Shown here piece by piece: positions 1 through 7,100 of a DNA stretch of 38,504 nt. The stretch covers positions 1 through 38,504 of the forward strand of contig ONIG01000021.1 in NCBI GenBank assembly GCA_900317855.1, in the 5' to 3' direction. The position numbers were made by a program, and so were the translations under genes. The stretch comes from an uncultured Eubacteriales bacterium. Lineage in GTDB: Bacteria; Bacillota; Clostridia; Oscillospirales; Oscillospiraceae. Below the pieces are notes generated by a model. The model had not been told where the DNA came from. It was given only the letters and a program-made list of their open reading frames with translations, and did not search any database. Positions within the stretch are counted from its first letter, which is position 1; every line of letters begins with the position of its first letter.

Positions 1-136
1 TGTGCTCCGCGATCAAGATGGAGCGTTTGAATTGCTCGCTCGGCTCGTGGCCAAGGCTCTCCTTTCCCACGGTTGCGCGGCAGTCGTCCACTACCTCGCA
101 CCAGCTTCCTTTAACGCCAAGCAGCTCAGATCGCAT
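1..136 (-). CDS. thyX: ThyX-like FAD-dependent thymidylate synthase, N-terminal part only
   Basis: Reading leftward from an ATG at 136 gives 45 codons that run off the window edge. The peptide begins MRSELLGVKGSW and continues with KRSILIAEH. I recognise this as the N-terminus of phage ThyX-type synthases, which make dTMP from dUMP using FAD and methylenetetrahydrofolate. The start overlaps the end of the preceding gene by 11 bases, as expected in a tightly packed phage operon. The diagnostic RHRxxS motif would lie outside the window, so the family call rests on the N-terminus alone. Confidence 0.55.
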   Translation of the reverse strand, partial: MRSELLGVKGSWCEVVDDCRATVGKESLGHEPSEQFKRSILIAEH

Positions 137-578
137 CGCTCAGCTCCAGTTCCGCGCCGCAGGCCGCATAGCCCGCGAGGTCGATCCAGTTGTCCTGCTT
201 CGGCCGGTTTCCCGCGATGCGGGCCACCTTCAGCAGCGCCAGCATGGCCGCCACGTCTTTCGGCTTGAGCCCCTTCCACACATGCGGAGTCGGGTTCTCC
301 ATCAGCCCGGCGCCATAGAGATAGCTGTTCCAGAGGCTCGCGATCGTGCGGAAGTTATTCTCCGGTGAGCCGTAGTCCTGCTCGCGGTCGCCGCACACGC
401 AGGCACGCGCGGCCGAGAGCACCTGCTCTCTCGTGGTGGCGGGGGCGGCACACCCCTGCGCTCTCAGACTGTCGAGCGCCGCGCCCAGCGTCGGGAAGCA
501 GCCGTCTTTTCCGTCATCGGTGTGCAGCACATAGCCGTCTGCGTCGCGCCGCAGGGTAAAGTTCGGTACAGAGTTCAT
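126..578 (-). CDS. Phage protein of the DUF6378 type
   Basis: This 150-residue protein has no predicted membrane segment. I start it at the ATG at 578, which follows a good GAGAGGAG ribosome site; an upstream in-frame ATG at 611 lacks one. The C-terminal half carries the recognisable signature CVCGDREQDYGSPENNF, then AAMLALLKVARIAG, then DNWIDLAGYAA, typical of the DUF6378 phage family. The biochemical role is unknown. It lies between a DUF1492-like regulator and a ThyX-like gene in the leftward early operon, so a link to nucleotide or DNA metabolism is possible but is only inference. Confidence 0.75.
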   Translation of the reverse strand: MNSVPNFTLRRDADGYVLHTDDGKDGCFPTLGAALDSLRAQGCAAPATTREQVLSAARACVCGDREQDYGSPENNFRTIASLWNSYLYGAGLMENPTPHVWKGLKPKDVAAMLALLKVARIAGNRPKQDNWIDLAGYAACGAELELSDAI

Positions 579-592
579 AGTTTTATCTCCTC

Positions 593-1036
593 TCAGATTT
601 CTTCGTCCCACAGTCTCTGCGCGGCTTGCAGTGCCGCGCCGTGTAGGCGTTGTAGGTGTCGTTCAGATTGCGGGCCTCCGGTTCTGGCCATGATCTCAGC
701 GGTCTCCGGCCAGCTCCGCAGGTCGATATAGCGTAGCGTCAGGATGTCCCGGTACAGCTCCGGCCGCACCCGGTCGATCAGGTTTTGCACCTCCCGCTCT
801 TGCCGCTGCGCGCGATACATCTGTCTGGTCAGGCGGCGGCGTTCATCCGCCAGACTGGCCCACTGCATTTGCGCGTCGGTCGTCCCTCCGCCCGGCGTCT
901 GCCGCATCTGCGCCGTCAGCCGGGTGCATTGTGCCTCCAGCTCCAGCACGCGCTCGGTCAGGCGCTCCTGCTCCAGCCGCGCGTGCCGGACGCTGCCGAG
1001 GAAGTCCCGGAGGCTCTGGTAGTCCGCTCGGTTCAT
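593..1036 (-). CDS. DUF1492-like phage regulator with sigma-region-4-like HTH
   Basis: The 147-residue protein has a heptad-rich coiled coil over roughly residues 18-90. A C-terminal region reading ILTLRYIDLRSWPETAEIM is followed by RHLQRLHGAAL. That tail resembles the helix-turn-helix of sigma factor region 4 and is the usual layout of DUF1492/ArpU/RinA-like phage proteins, several of which control late transcription. Its start overlaps the stop of the HAD gene by four bases (ATGA), so translation is probably coupled. Its place late in the early operon fits a switch to late genes. The target promoter is not in the window. Confidence 0.65.
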   Translation of the reverse strand: MNRADYQSLRDFLGSVRHARLEQERLTERVLELEAQCTRLTAQMRQTPGGGTTDAQMQWASLADERRRLTRQMYRAQRQEREVQNLIDRVRPELYRDILTLRYIDLRSWPETAEIMARTGGPQSERHLQRLHGAALQAAQRLWDEEI

Positions 1037-1398
1037 GCCGGTTCACCCGGGCAGCGTCCGCGCCGGACAGCCCGGTCGTCCCAGTATTCGTCGGCCGTGA
1101 TCTTGCGCGACTCGCAGCCATACGCGGCCTTGACCTCCGGTAGATTGTCATTCACCGCGTCGAAGTGCAGACCATGTGCGGCGCACCAGTCCACGGCGGC
1201 GGCCAGTTGCTCGCCACAGCGGCAGGTCCAGAGGATGATACGGCATCCGATTCTCTGCCGGTGTTTGATCTCGGCCAGTACCTCTGGGATCGGCTCGCCC
1301 AGCTCCGGCCAGTGGCTGTCGCACAGGCAGCCGTCGAAGTCTACGGCGATGACCCGGCGGTCAGGCTCGCCGGTTGGCGTAGTGTTCGTGGTAATCAT
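1033..1398 (-). CDS. HAD-family phosphatase-like protein
   Basis: This is a compact 121-residue HAD protein. The nucleophile motif is AVDFDGCLC, with Asp20 and Asp22 in the DxD arrangement. A middle segment RIILWTCR supplies the usual Ser/Thr motif position. The C-terminal ITADEYWDDRAV supplies the acidic metal-binding motif. There is no cap domain to speak of. Small phage HAD proteins act on nucleotides or polynucleotide ends; the substrate here cannot be read from sequence. It overlaps both neighbours by ATGA junctions, indicating a polycistronic message with the helicase upstream and the DUF1492-like gene downstream. Confidence 0.75.
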   Translation of the reverse strand: MITTNTTPTGEPDRRVIAVDFDGCLCDSHWPELGEPIPEVLAEIKHRQRIGCRIILWTCRCGEQLAAAVDWCAAHGLHFDAVNDNLPEVKAAYGCESRKITADEYWDDRAVRRGRCPGEPA

Positions 1399-2804
1399 GC
1401 CAGTTCCTCCTCAACGTAAGATTTCAGGGCATCAAGCAGGCTCTTTTGTGTTGCCTGCTTCCCTGCCAGCACGGACATGACGCGCTCGTCCAGTGTGCCC
1501 TGCGCGACCAGATGGTGCACGATCACGCCCTGCGTCTGCCCCATGCGGTGCAGGCGGTCGTTGGCCTGCTGGTAGAGCTCCAGCGACCACGGCAGGCCAA
1601 ACCATACGATGATGTGCCCGCCCGCTTGCAGGTTCAGCCCGTGCCCGGCGCTGGCCGGGTGACAGAGCAGCATGGGTATCCGCCCGTCGTTCCAGTCGCG
1701 GATCGTCTCGCTGTCTCGTATCTGTACCGCCCCGGGAAACCGCGCCTGAATGCGGCTCAGGTCGTGCTTATAGGTGTAGAACACGAGCAGAGGCTGCCCC
1801 GGGTTTGTGTCCGCCAGCTCCTCGAGCGCCTCCAGCTTGGCGTCGTGGATGTGAAACACCTCGCCGCCGTCGTCGTACACGGCGCCGTTCGCCATCTGAA
1901 GCAGCTTGCCGGAGACCTGCGCCGCCATGTCGCCGATGACTGCCGAGTCGCAGTTCGCCGCGTCGTCGCTCCCGGCCAGATGCAGGCCGTCATCCTGCCG
2001 CAGCAGCGGCAGGATCTTCTCGCGCTGGAATTGGTCGTAGAGCTTGCGCGCTCCGGCCGTGAGCGCCACGGGGATCGTGTTGTAGGTGCGCTCGGGCAGA
2101 TCCAGCCAGTCCTCCTTGCTCATGGACAGGCACAGGTCTGCGAGCTTGGCGTCGATGCGTTCTTTTGCTCCTCGCTTGAGCCTCCACTCGTAGACGATGT
2201 GCCCCTTGTGTGCGCCGGGGTTAAAGTATGTGTTGCGGTACTCGCCCAGCGTCCGCCCGAGGCGCTGCCCCCGGTCGAGCAGGTACATCTCCGGCCACAG
2301 GTCGATGTAGCCGCCGGGTGCAGGCGTGCCGGTCAGGCCGTAGACGTAGTTCGCGCGTCCGACCACGCGCCGCAGCGCGCGCCATCGCTTGGAGCGCGAG
2401 GACTTAAAGCTCGACAGCTCGTCGATCACGATCCCGTCGAACGGCCAGTGGCTGCCGAGCGTCTCGACCAGCCACACGACGTTCTCCCGGTTGATGACGT
2501 ACACGTCGCCGTCCTGTCGGAGGGCGGCCTCGCGCTGCTTGGCCGTTCCGAGCACCTTTACCACGCGCAGATCGGCCAGGTGGTCCCACTTTTCCGCCTC
2601 ACGGCTCCATGTGTCCTCGGCCACGCGCTTCGGGGCGATCACCAGCGCTTTGTTCAGCGCAAACTCGTCATACAGCAGCCGGTGCAGCACCGTCAGCGTG
2701 ACGACCGTCTTGCCGAGCCCCATGTCCAGCAGAAGCCCGGCGTGGCTGTGCGTCATGCAGAATTCCTCTGCGAGCCTCTGATGTCGTCTCGGTTCGTAGT
2801 TCAT
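1395..2804 (-). CDS. SNF2-type DEAD/H helicase of phage
   Basis: This 469-residue superfamily 2 ATPase has the full motif set. Walker A is DMGLGKT at residues 27-33, motif II is DELS near 129, and motif III is LTGTP near 158. The C-terminal RecA lobe has SAGHGLNLQAGG near 386 and motif VI QANDRLHRMGQ near 414. This is the Swi2/Snf2 subgroup common in the replication modules of Clostridia prophages. It probably remodels or unwinds DNA during phage replication; no extra targeting domain is visible. It overlaps the HAD gene by four bases and the small protein gene upstream by four bases. Confidence 0.9.
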   Translation of the reverse strand: MNYEPRRHQRLAEEFCMTHSHAGLLLDMGLGKTVVTLTVLHRLLYDEFALNKALVIAPKRVAEDTWSREAEKWDHLADLRVVKVLGTAKQREAALRQDGDVYVINRENVVWLVETLGSHWPFDGIVIDELSSFKSSRSKRWRALRRVVGRANYVYGLTGTPAPGGYIDLWPEMYLLDRGQRLGRTLGEYRNTYFNPGAHKGHIVYEWRLKRGAKERIDAKLADLCLSMSKEDWLDLPERTYNTIPVALTAGARKLYDQFQREKILPLLRQDDGLHLAGSDDAANCDSAVIGDMAAQVSGKLLQMANGAVYDDGGEVFHIHDAKLEALEELADTNPGQPLLVFYTYKHDLSRIQARFPGAVQIRDSETIRDWNDGRIPMLLCHPASAGHGLNLQAGGHIIVWFGLPWSLELYQQANDRLHRMGQTQGVIVHHLVAQGTLDERVMSVLAGKQATQKSLLDALKSYVEEELA

Positions 2805-3046
2805 GTGTTGCCCGTGATCCCCAGCGCTTCCAGCGCGGCGCAGCGGGCCTCCAGCTCCTTGATGCGCAGGTCGGCGTCCGTGATGTCGGTCTCATACTCC
2901 TCGTCGCGCTCGTCCATTGCCCGGCGCAGGTACTGATACCGCTGACAGAGGTCGGCATACGCTCTCGGGGCGAAGATACGCCAGAGCCATTCTTTCACCA
3001 GCTCCCAAATCTCAGCGGCTGATCTGTCTCCAAAGGGGTTGTGCAT
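2801..3046 (-). CDS. Small coiled-coil phage protein, paralogue of the 11678-11944 product
   Basis: The 81-residue product starts at the ATG at 3046, seven bases after an AAAGGAG ribosome site. A longer reading from 3103 runs into the hydrolase gene and lacks such a site. The N-terminal half, around WLWRIFAPRAYADL and RYQYLRR, matches the small protein at 11678-11944 almost position by position. The C-terminal half is an acidic heptad-rich helix in both. The function is unknown. Two diverged copies in one prophage suggest duplication or replacement by recombination. Its leader is also found repeated before the integrase (see 11986-12014). Confidence 0.7.
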   Translation of the reverse strand: MHNPFGDRSAAEIWELVKEWLWRIFAPRAYADLCQRYQYLRRAMDERDEEYETDITDADLRIKELEARCAALEALGITGNT

Positions 3047-3070
3047 TGTGTGATCTCCTTTCGTATTCAA
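3040..3070 (-). repeat. Leader repeat, copy 1 (ribosome site and start codon)
   Basis: Read leftward, this segment starts with TTGAATAC, then AAAGGAGATCACACAATG, then CACA. It is nearly identical to 11986-12014 on the other strand, differing by one inserted G. It covers the stop of the hydrolase gene and the start of the small coiled-coil gene. A shorter version, GGAGATCACACAATG, precedes the DUF2815 gene at 7656. Confidence 0.75.
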
Positions 3071-3681
3071 GTGGGGTACGGGCTCTCCGCCGTCCACTGC
3101 CATGCCGCGCTCTGCCGGAACGTCGCCCGGAAAGCGTTGTGGCCATGGCCGTCAGCGGAGAACCACAGATAGTCTTTCGGCAGCACCCTGCCCACATCGC
3201 CAGCCCCAGCGCTCTCCGCGCGCCAGCGGTCGAGTACGTCCTGCGCCAGTGCGAGCAGCTCAGGATCGACCGGGAAACGCTCGGAGAAGCCGAGAAACTG
3301 ATTGGGCGCGGAGAGCACGCCGTGGATGGTGTCCGGGAAGTCGGGGTGGTCTACGCGATTGAGCACGCACCAGACCACAGCAGCCTTCTCTGTCTGACTC
3401 GGGATGCCCCGCGCTTCGCCCCACAGGCATTGCGCCAGATAGACCGCATCGCTCTCCGGCTGCCGGGGTGTCGGCGTAGGCTCCGGTGTCGGCGTAGGCT
3501 CCGGTGTCGCCGCCGGGGTCTGCGCCGGAAGGGGCGTCTCGTTTACGGTCGAGACCTCTGCGCCGAGGTACATCGTCTCCGCTTTCTCGCCGGGCAGCAT
3601 ATGCCGCACCCAGAGCGCGACCACGACGGCCCAGAGCAAGAGCGCCAGCGCCCGCCTGCGGTTACCCGCCGCGCGCCTCAC
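3067..3681 (-). CDS. Membrane-anchored cell wall hydrolase (SleB/Hydrolase_2 family)
   Basis: This 204-residue protein has a basic N-terminus and one membrane segment at about residues 10-28. A Pro/Thr-rich spacer encoded by an 18-base tandem repeat follows. The catalytic domain starts near residue 78 with AVYLAQCLWGEARG. The Glu in WGEARG is the expected active-site acid of SleB-like peptidoglycan hydrolases; conserved downstream blocks include AAVVWCVLNRV and WFSADGHGHNAF. No second membrane segment or holin is adjacent. A wall hydrolase inside a replication module is unexpected; it could be a lysis, host-modification or spore-related factor. Its start overlaps the upstream gene by ATGA. 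Confidence 0.8.
   Translation of the reverse strand: MRRAAGNRRRALALLLWAVVVALWVRHMLPGEKAETMYLGAEVSTVNETPLPAQTPAATPEPTPTPEPTPTPRQPESDAVYLAQCLWGEARGIPSQTEKAAVVWCVLNRVDHPDFPDTIHGVLSAPNQFLGFSERFPVDPELLALAQDVLDRWRAESAGAGDVGRVLPKDYLWFSADGHGHNAFRATFRQSAAWQWTAESPYPT
3467..3509. repeat. 18-base tandem repeat encoding a Pro/Thr spacer
   Basis: The unit GGTGTCGGCGTAGGCTCC occurs twice in tandem (3467-3484 and 3485-3502) and is followed by a partial third copy. On the coding strand it encodes the repeated PEPTPT spacer of the hydrolase. Such units change copy number easily, which would lengthen or shorten the tether without shifting the frame. Confidence 0.85.
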
Positions 3682-4328
3682 CGTGACACCTCCGTGTACG
3701 CAAACGTAAGGGTGAAGGTCACCTCGCGCGGGTCGCCCTCGAACAGGTGCGCCAGCATCTGCGCCGTCGCGCCTGCCGAACCCGTGGCCGTGAAGCTCCC
3801 GCCCGTTACCGTCGGGGTCCGCCGGGGTACCGGCGCGGGCTCGGTCTCCGGGGGATCATGCTTGTCTTCCGGGTCGGCCTCTGTTTCAGATGCATCCTCG
3901 GGTCGCGCGGCGAGGGGCGTCATCGAGACCTGCCCGCCGTTGACCCACGTCGTCCACTCCTCTTTGTTCAGCTCCGTCTGCGGCAGGCGTGTTCCCGGCG
4001 CGATCCGGATGCCCAGCCGATCCCGGTGCTTTCTGATGACCGGGTGAGACACGCCCATCATCTCGGCGATGCGCTTGTCCGATGCGCCGAAGCGCCACCG
4101 CAGGCTGCGCAGATACTGCGCTTGCAGGTCGTCCGGCATCGTCAGAAACTCAGCATAGGTCATAGGTTTCGACAGGTTGTAGGTCTTCATTTCACCATTC
4201 CTCCGTTTGCGTTCACTTGGTGTCAGGTAGTCGCTCGGCAGCGTGCATTTGCGTGTGCTGCGCTTCCGGCAGCGGTCGCTGCGAGCGAGGCGTTTCTTTT
4301 GCAGTGCGTCGTAGTCAAAGTCGTTCAT
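3678..4328 (-). CDS. Phage HTH-type protein with basic N-terminus
   Basis: The 216-residue product begins with a Lys/Arg-rich stretch (YDALQKKRLARSDRCRKR) and a CTLPSDYLT segment. A compact helix-turn-helix follows near residues 80-108 (SDKRIAEMMGVSHPVIRKH). I recognise this layout from small DNA-binding proteins of Clostridia prophages. Residues 135-180 are low-complexity and acidic/proline-rich, and the C-terminus (EVTFTLTFAY) looks like a separate beta-strand block. It starts 11 bases after the polymerase stop, with a GAGG site inside the gap. A regulatory or replication-associated role is inferred only. Confidence 0.6.
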   Translation of the reverse strand: MNDFDYDALQKKRLARSDRCRKRSTRKCTLPSDYLTPSERKRRNGEMKTYNLSKPMTYAEFLTMPDDLQAQYLRSLRWRFGASDKRIAEMMGVSHPVIRKHRDRLGIRIAPGTRLPQTELNKEEWTTWVNGGQVSMTPLAARPEDASETEADPEDKHDPPETEPAPVPRRTPTVTGGSFTATGSAGATAQMLAHLFEGDPREVTFTLTFAYTEVSR

Positions 4329-4338
4329 GACAGATACC

Positions 4339-7095
4339 TCAGTCTTTCATGTAGAAGTCGCAGGCGTAGCCGTCACCCCGCAGCGGAAGTCCGGACGCCC
4401 ACGGGAGCTCGCGCCCCATGATGGCCGACACGTCCTCCACCGTTCGCCCGTCTCGCGGCTCGGAGATGATCACCTCGTCGTGGACGTGCGCCCGGATGTC
4501 GTACCCGGCATCTTCCAGCGCCAGCATCGTGTCGCGCAGGCAGTCGCGCGCGGTTGCTTGGGTGACATTCTCGGCGAGCTTACCGCCCCATGTCTCCACG
4601 CGCCCCCAGCGTTTTGTCTTCTGGTCGACGCCCATATAGCTGAGCGCGCGCCGGTCGCGGTGAAACTTGCTCGGGCCGTACTCAGCGCCGTAGTAGGCGA
4701 TACGCCGTCCGGACGGCAGCGTCATCCACAGGATGCCGCATTCCATCTCGAAGCGGATGCCGCCGATTGCAGATACCTGCGGCGTCTTGTGTACCACGCA
4801 GCGGATCGCGGCGCGCTCCAGCGCGCGCCACAGTGCGCAGATGCGCGGGCTGGACTCTCGCCAGAGGTCGACGGTGTTCACCATCTCCTCCTCGGTCATG
4901 CCCAGCTTGTCTGCACCGAATGCCTTGAGCGCGCTCACGCCCCCGCCGTAACCGCAGTTGTGAACCAACACGTTCGACACGGTGAACCGGTGTCGCGGCC
5001 CGGCGTTCTTGATGTCATAGACTCTCACCTTTCGAGATACCGGCGCTGGTTCTGACAGTTCTCTTGATGTGTGACCCAGCGCAGATTTCCAGGCTCGTAG
5101 TTTCCATTGACGTTTATTCGGTCTATCTCCAGTGCGCGATCTGGTAAGCCATACTTTTCGATCATGTACTGGCCCGCCGCTGTCGCGTTCGGAAAGCAGA
5201 ATTTGATTCCGCGTGCGCCGTAGTTTTTGTAGTTGCCGTCGTTTGGGTTTGTGCATCGCTGCTTGGCCGCGGTAAAGCGTCTTTCTAACCAATGCGGTAC
5301 CGTGCGCGGTTGAGAGCATGTCTGGCAACCTTTGGACTTTCCGCCCCGCAGATTGCTCAGGTTCTGCCACTGAACTGCGCCGCACCCACGGCATCTGGTC
5401 AGCACATAGCAGTGATTCCACTTTTGATTCCAGCGCTTTTCCGGGCTGATGACTTCCACCCAGCCGTATTGCTTGCCCACCATCTCCGGTTTGTAGGAGA
5501 TGTGCGCCGCAGGCGGCGGCGAATCCAAAGTGTACCGGCCGCGCCGCCCCCGCAATTTCGGCCCAGACGATGTGGTCGGCGGTAGCTGTGAGACCTGCGT
5601 AGGTCAAAACCTCCTTCGTTCCGTTGCAGACGACGCCGTCGTGGTGAACCCATCCAACGCCGTCCCAGAGTTTCATGTCGGGCGTAACCTGTTCAATGGG
5701 GACGCAGCCTTGGTTGGTTAACACAAGCTGCCCCTCCGCGATGCAGGCCAATTCCGCGACCTTCCCCTTCTGGCGCAAATGTCCGTTGATGCCGTGCTTT
5801 TCGACCGGCACCTTGAACATAGCCGAAGCGGAACGGCAGTAAATGTCGCCGCCGTTTCGGAAAACATCGAGCCGCCATTGCTCCCCCGCGATCCACGCGA
5901 TCACACGGGCTTCGATGGCAGAGAAGTCTGCTACGATAAAGCGGTGGCCGGGCTCTGGTATGAGCGCAGTACGAATCAGTTCGGAGAGGGTATCGGAGAC
6001 GCTGTCATATAGCAGTCGTACCGTCTCGTAATCGTTGTCTCGTACCAGAGACCGGGCAACCGCCAGATCTTCCATGTGGTTCTGCGGCAGGTTTTGTAGC
6101 TGTACCAGCCGCCCGGCGAAGCGCCCGGTTCGGTTTGCGCCGTAGAATTGAAAGCAACCCTTGATGTGTGCATCGGCGCAGGCGGAGCGCTCCATCGCCT
6201 CGTACTTCTTCGTCGAGGACTTCGCCAGCCTCGTGCGCAGCGCCATGAATTGCTTCGCGCGCTCGCCGTTGAGCTGAGACACGACCTCGGCCACGACCTT
6301 CTTGTTCAGGGACGGCACCTCGACGCCCTCCTGCTCCAGGAGCCATTGCTTGATCTGCGCGACTGAGTTCGGGTTTTCCAGTCCGCTGATCGCGACGGCC
6401 TGCTTGGTCAGCTCGGCCTTGTAGCGTGCGTCCATAGCGATCGCGTTGTGTACCAGCTCGCGGTCGACGCGCATCCCCCGCTCGTTGATCCGGGCGTCCA
6501 GGCACCAGAATCGGTGCTCCAGCGAGTCCGGCTCCCAGCGCAGCAGCCGCTTGCGGATCGCCCGCTCGGCCACGACGTCCTGCCGGTTGTACTCGATGAA
6601 TAGCGCCCACTTGTCGGTGTCATGCTGGGGCAGGTTGCGGGTGCGCCCGCCGTTGACCTTTGTCGGTCGGCAGGGTGAGCAGAAGTAGCGGATCAGCGCC
6701 TTGCCCTCTCGGTCTTTCGCCTCGTCCGCCTCCAGCCGCAGCGCCTTGCCCGCCTCTCCGAGCCCCAGCGGCAGCCCGCACACGGCGGAGAGGATCATCG
6801 TGTCGCTCCATTGCTCCGGCGGGCAGTATCGGCCGAAGTGTTTCCACAGGCCGAAACGCTCGAACGCGCAGTTCCATGCGGTCTTTGTCACTTCCGGGTC
6901 ATACAGCGCGGCGAGGAAATCCGCGGGGACTTCCTCGTCGGCCGTGAGGTCGATCACCGTTACCGGCTCGTCGTCAAAGGCGTAGCCCAGCAGCAGGATC
7001 TCAAAGCTCTCGTCGTCTATGTACCGGAAGGATCCGCACTTTGCGATGTCGATCTCGGAGTAGGTCTCGAGGTCGATCGAGAGCGTTCTCTGCAT
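4339..7095 (-). CDS. Phage family A DNA polymerase interrupted by an intein
   Basis: The open frame encodes 918 residues, of which 655 remain after removal of a 263-residue intein. The N-terminal 3'-5' exonuclease is intact: IDLET with Asp8 and Glu10, WNCAFE around Asn75, and YNRQD with Asp173. Polymerase motif A is ADFSAIEAR (Asp390). Motif C is VHDEV (His872, Asp873, Glu874). Motif B starts with Arg441 and Lys445 but is then broken after Ala450 by the intein, resuming at Cys714-Gly-Tyr716-Gly. Splicing is thus needed to rebuild the nucleotide-binding helix. It starts six bases after the DUF2815 stop and is probably translated by coupling. It should copy the phage genome. Confidence 0.93.
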   Translation of the reverse strand: MQRTLSIDLETYSEIDIAKCGSFRYIDDESFEILLLGYAFDDEPVTVIDLTADEEVPADFLAALYDPEVTKTAWNCAFERFGLWKHFGRYCPPEQWSDTMILSAVCGLPLGLGEAGKALRLEADEAKDREGKALIRYFCSPCRPTKVNGGRTRNLPQHDTDKWALFIEYNRQDVVAERAIRKRLLRWEPDSLEHRFWCLDARINERGMRVDRELVHNAIAMDARYKAELTKQAVAISGLENPNSVAQIKQWLLEQEGVEVPSLNKKVVAEVVSQLNGERAKQFMALRTRLAKSSTKKYEAMERSACADAHIKGCFQFYGANRTGRFAGRLVQLQNLPQNHMEDLAVARSLVRDNDYETVRLLYDSVSDTLSELIRTALIPEPGHRFIVADFSAIEARVIAWIAGEQWRLDVFRNGGDIYCRSASAMFKVPVEKHGINGHLRQKGKVAELACIAEGQLVLTNQGCVPIEQVTPDMKLWDGVGWVHHDGVVCNGTKEVLTYAGLTATADHIVWAEIAGAARPVHFGFAAACGAHLLQTGDGGQAIRLGGSHQPGKALESKVESLLCADQMPWVRRSSVAEPEQSAGRKVQRLPDMLSTAHGTALVRKTLYRGQAAMHKPKRRQLQKLRRTRNQILLSERDSGGPVHDRKVWLTRSRTGDRPNKRQWKLRAWKSALGHTSRELSEPAPVSRKVRVYDIKNAGPRHRFTVSNVLVHNCGYGGGVSALKAFGADKLGMTEEEMVNTVDLWRESSPRICALWRALERAAIRCVVHKTPQVSAIGGIRFEMECGILWMTLPSGRRIAYYGAEYGPSKFHRDRRALSYMGVDQKTKRWGRVETWGGKLAENVTQATARDCLRDTMLALEDAGYDIRAHVHDEVIISEPRDGRTVEDVSAIMGRELPWASGLPLRGDGYACDFYMKD
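4957..5745 (-). mobile_element. Intein in polymerase motif B, with an out-of-frame nuclease gene inside
   Basis: The intein spans residues 451-713 of the polymerase frame. Block A is Cys451 with the segment CIAEGQLVLTNQGCVPIE. Block B is GLTATADHIVW, with Thr505 and His508. Block F is VYDIKNAGPRHRFTV and block G is VLVHN, ending in His712-Asn713 before Cys714 as the first C-extein residue. All residues needed for class 1 splicing are present. Residues about 538-691 between the blocks show no endonuclease motifs in this frame and are Lys/Arg-rich. The same bases in the +1 frame encode the HNH protein at 5025-5483. Splicing itself is inferred. Confidence 0.9.
5025..5483 (-). CDS. HNH-type homing endonuclease nested out of frame in the intein
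   Basis: This 152-residue frame is offset by one base from the polymerase frame. I start it at the ATG at 5483, the first ATG in the frame and the point where family similarity begins (MVGKQYGWVEVI). The frame stays open upstream to a TTG at 5555. Two Cys pairs (CRGC and CQTC) form a likely zinc site. Then RCTNPNDGNYKNYGARGI and EIDRINVNGNYEPGNLRW follow, the hallmark of phage HNH-like nucleases. Its TGA lies exactly where intein block F begins. No clear ribosome site precedes the ATG beyond an abutting GGAG, so its mode of translation is open. It probably cuts intein-free polymerase genes. Confidence 0.85.
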   Translation of the reverse strand: MVGKQYGWVEVISPEKRWNQKWNHCYVLTRCRGCGAVQWQNLSNLRGGKSKGCQTCSQPRTVPHWLERRFTAAKQRCTNPNDGNYKNYGARGIKFCFPNATAAGQYMIEKYGLPDRALEIDRINVNGNYEPGNLRWVTHQENCQNQRRYLER

Positions 7096-7100
7096 GGGTC

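Noticed and set aside
3460..3510. Short repeats as a CRISPR array
   Set aside because: The units are directly tandem without spacers and lie in frame in a coding sequence; they encode a Pro/Thr spacer.
5499..5555. A longer nuclease reading from the TTG at 5555
   Set aside because: The extra 24 residues (Arg/Gly/Pro-rich) show no family similarity; similarity starts at the ATG at 5483. The TTG remains possible but is not preferred.
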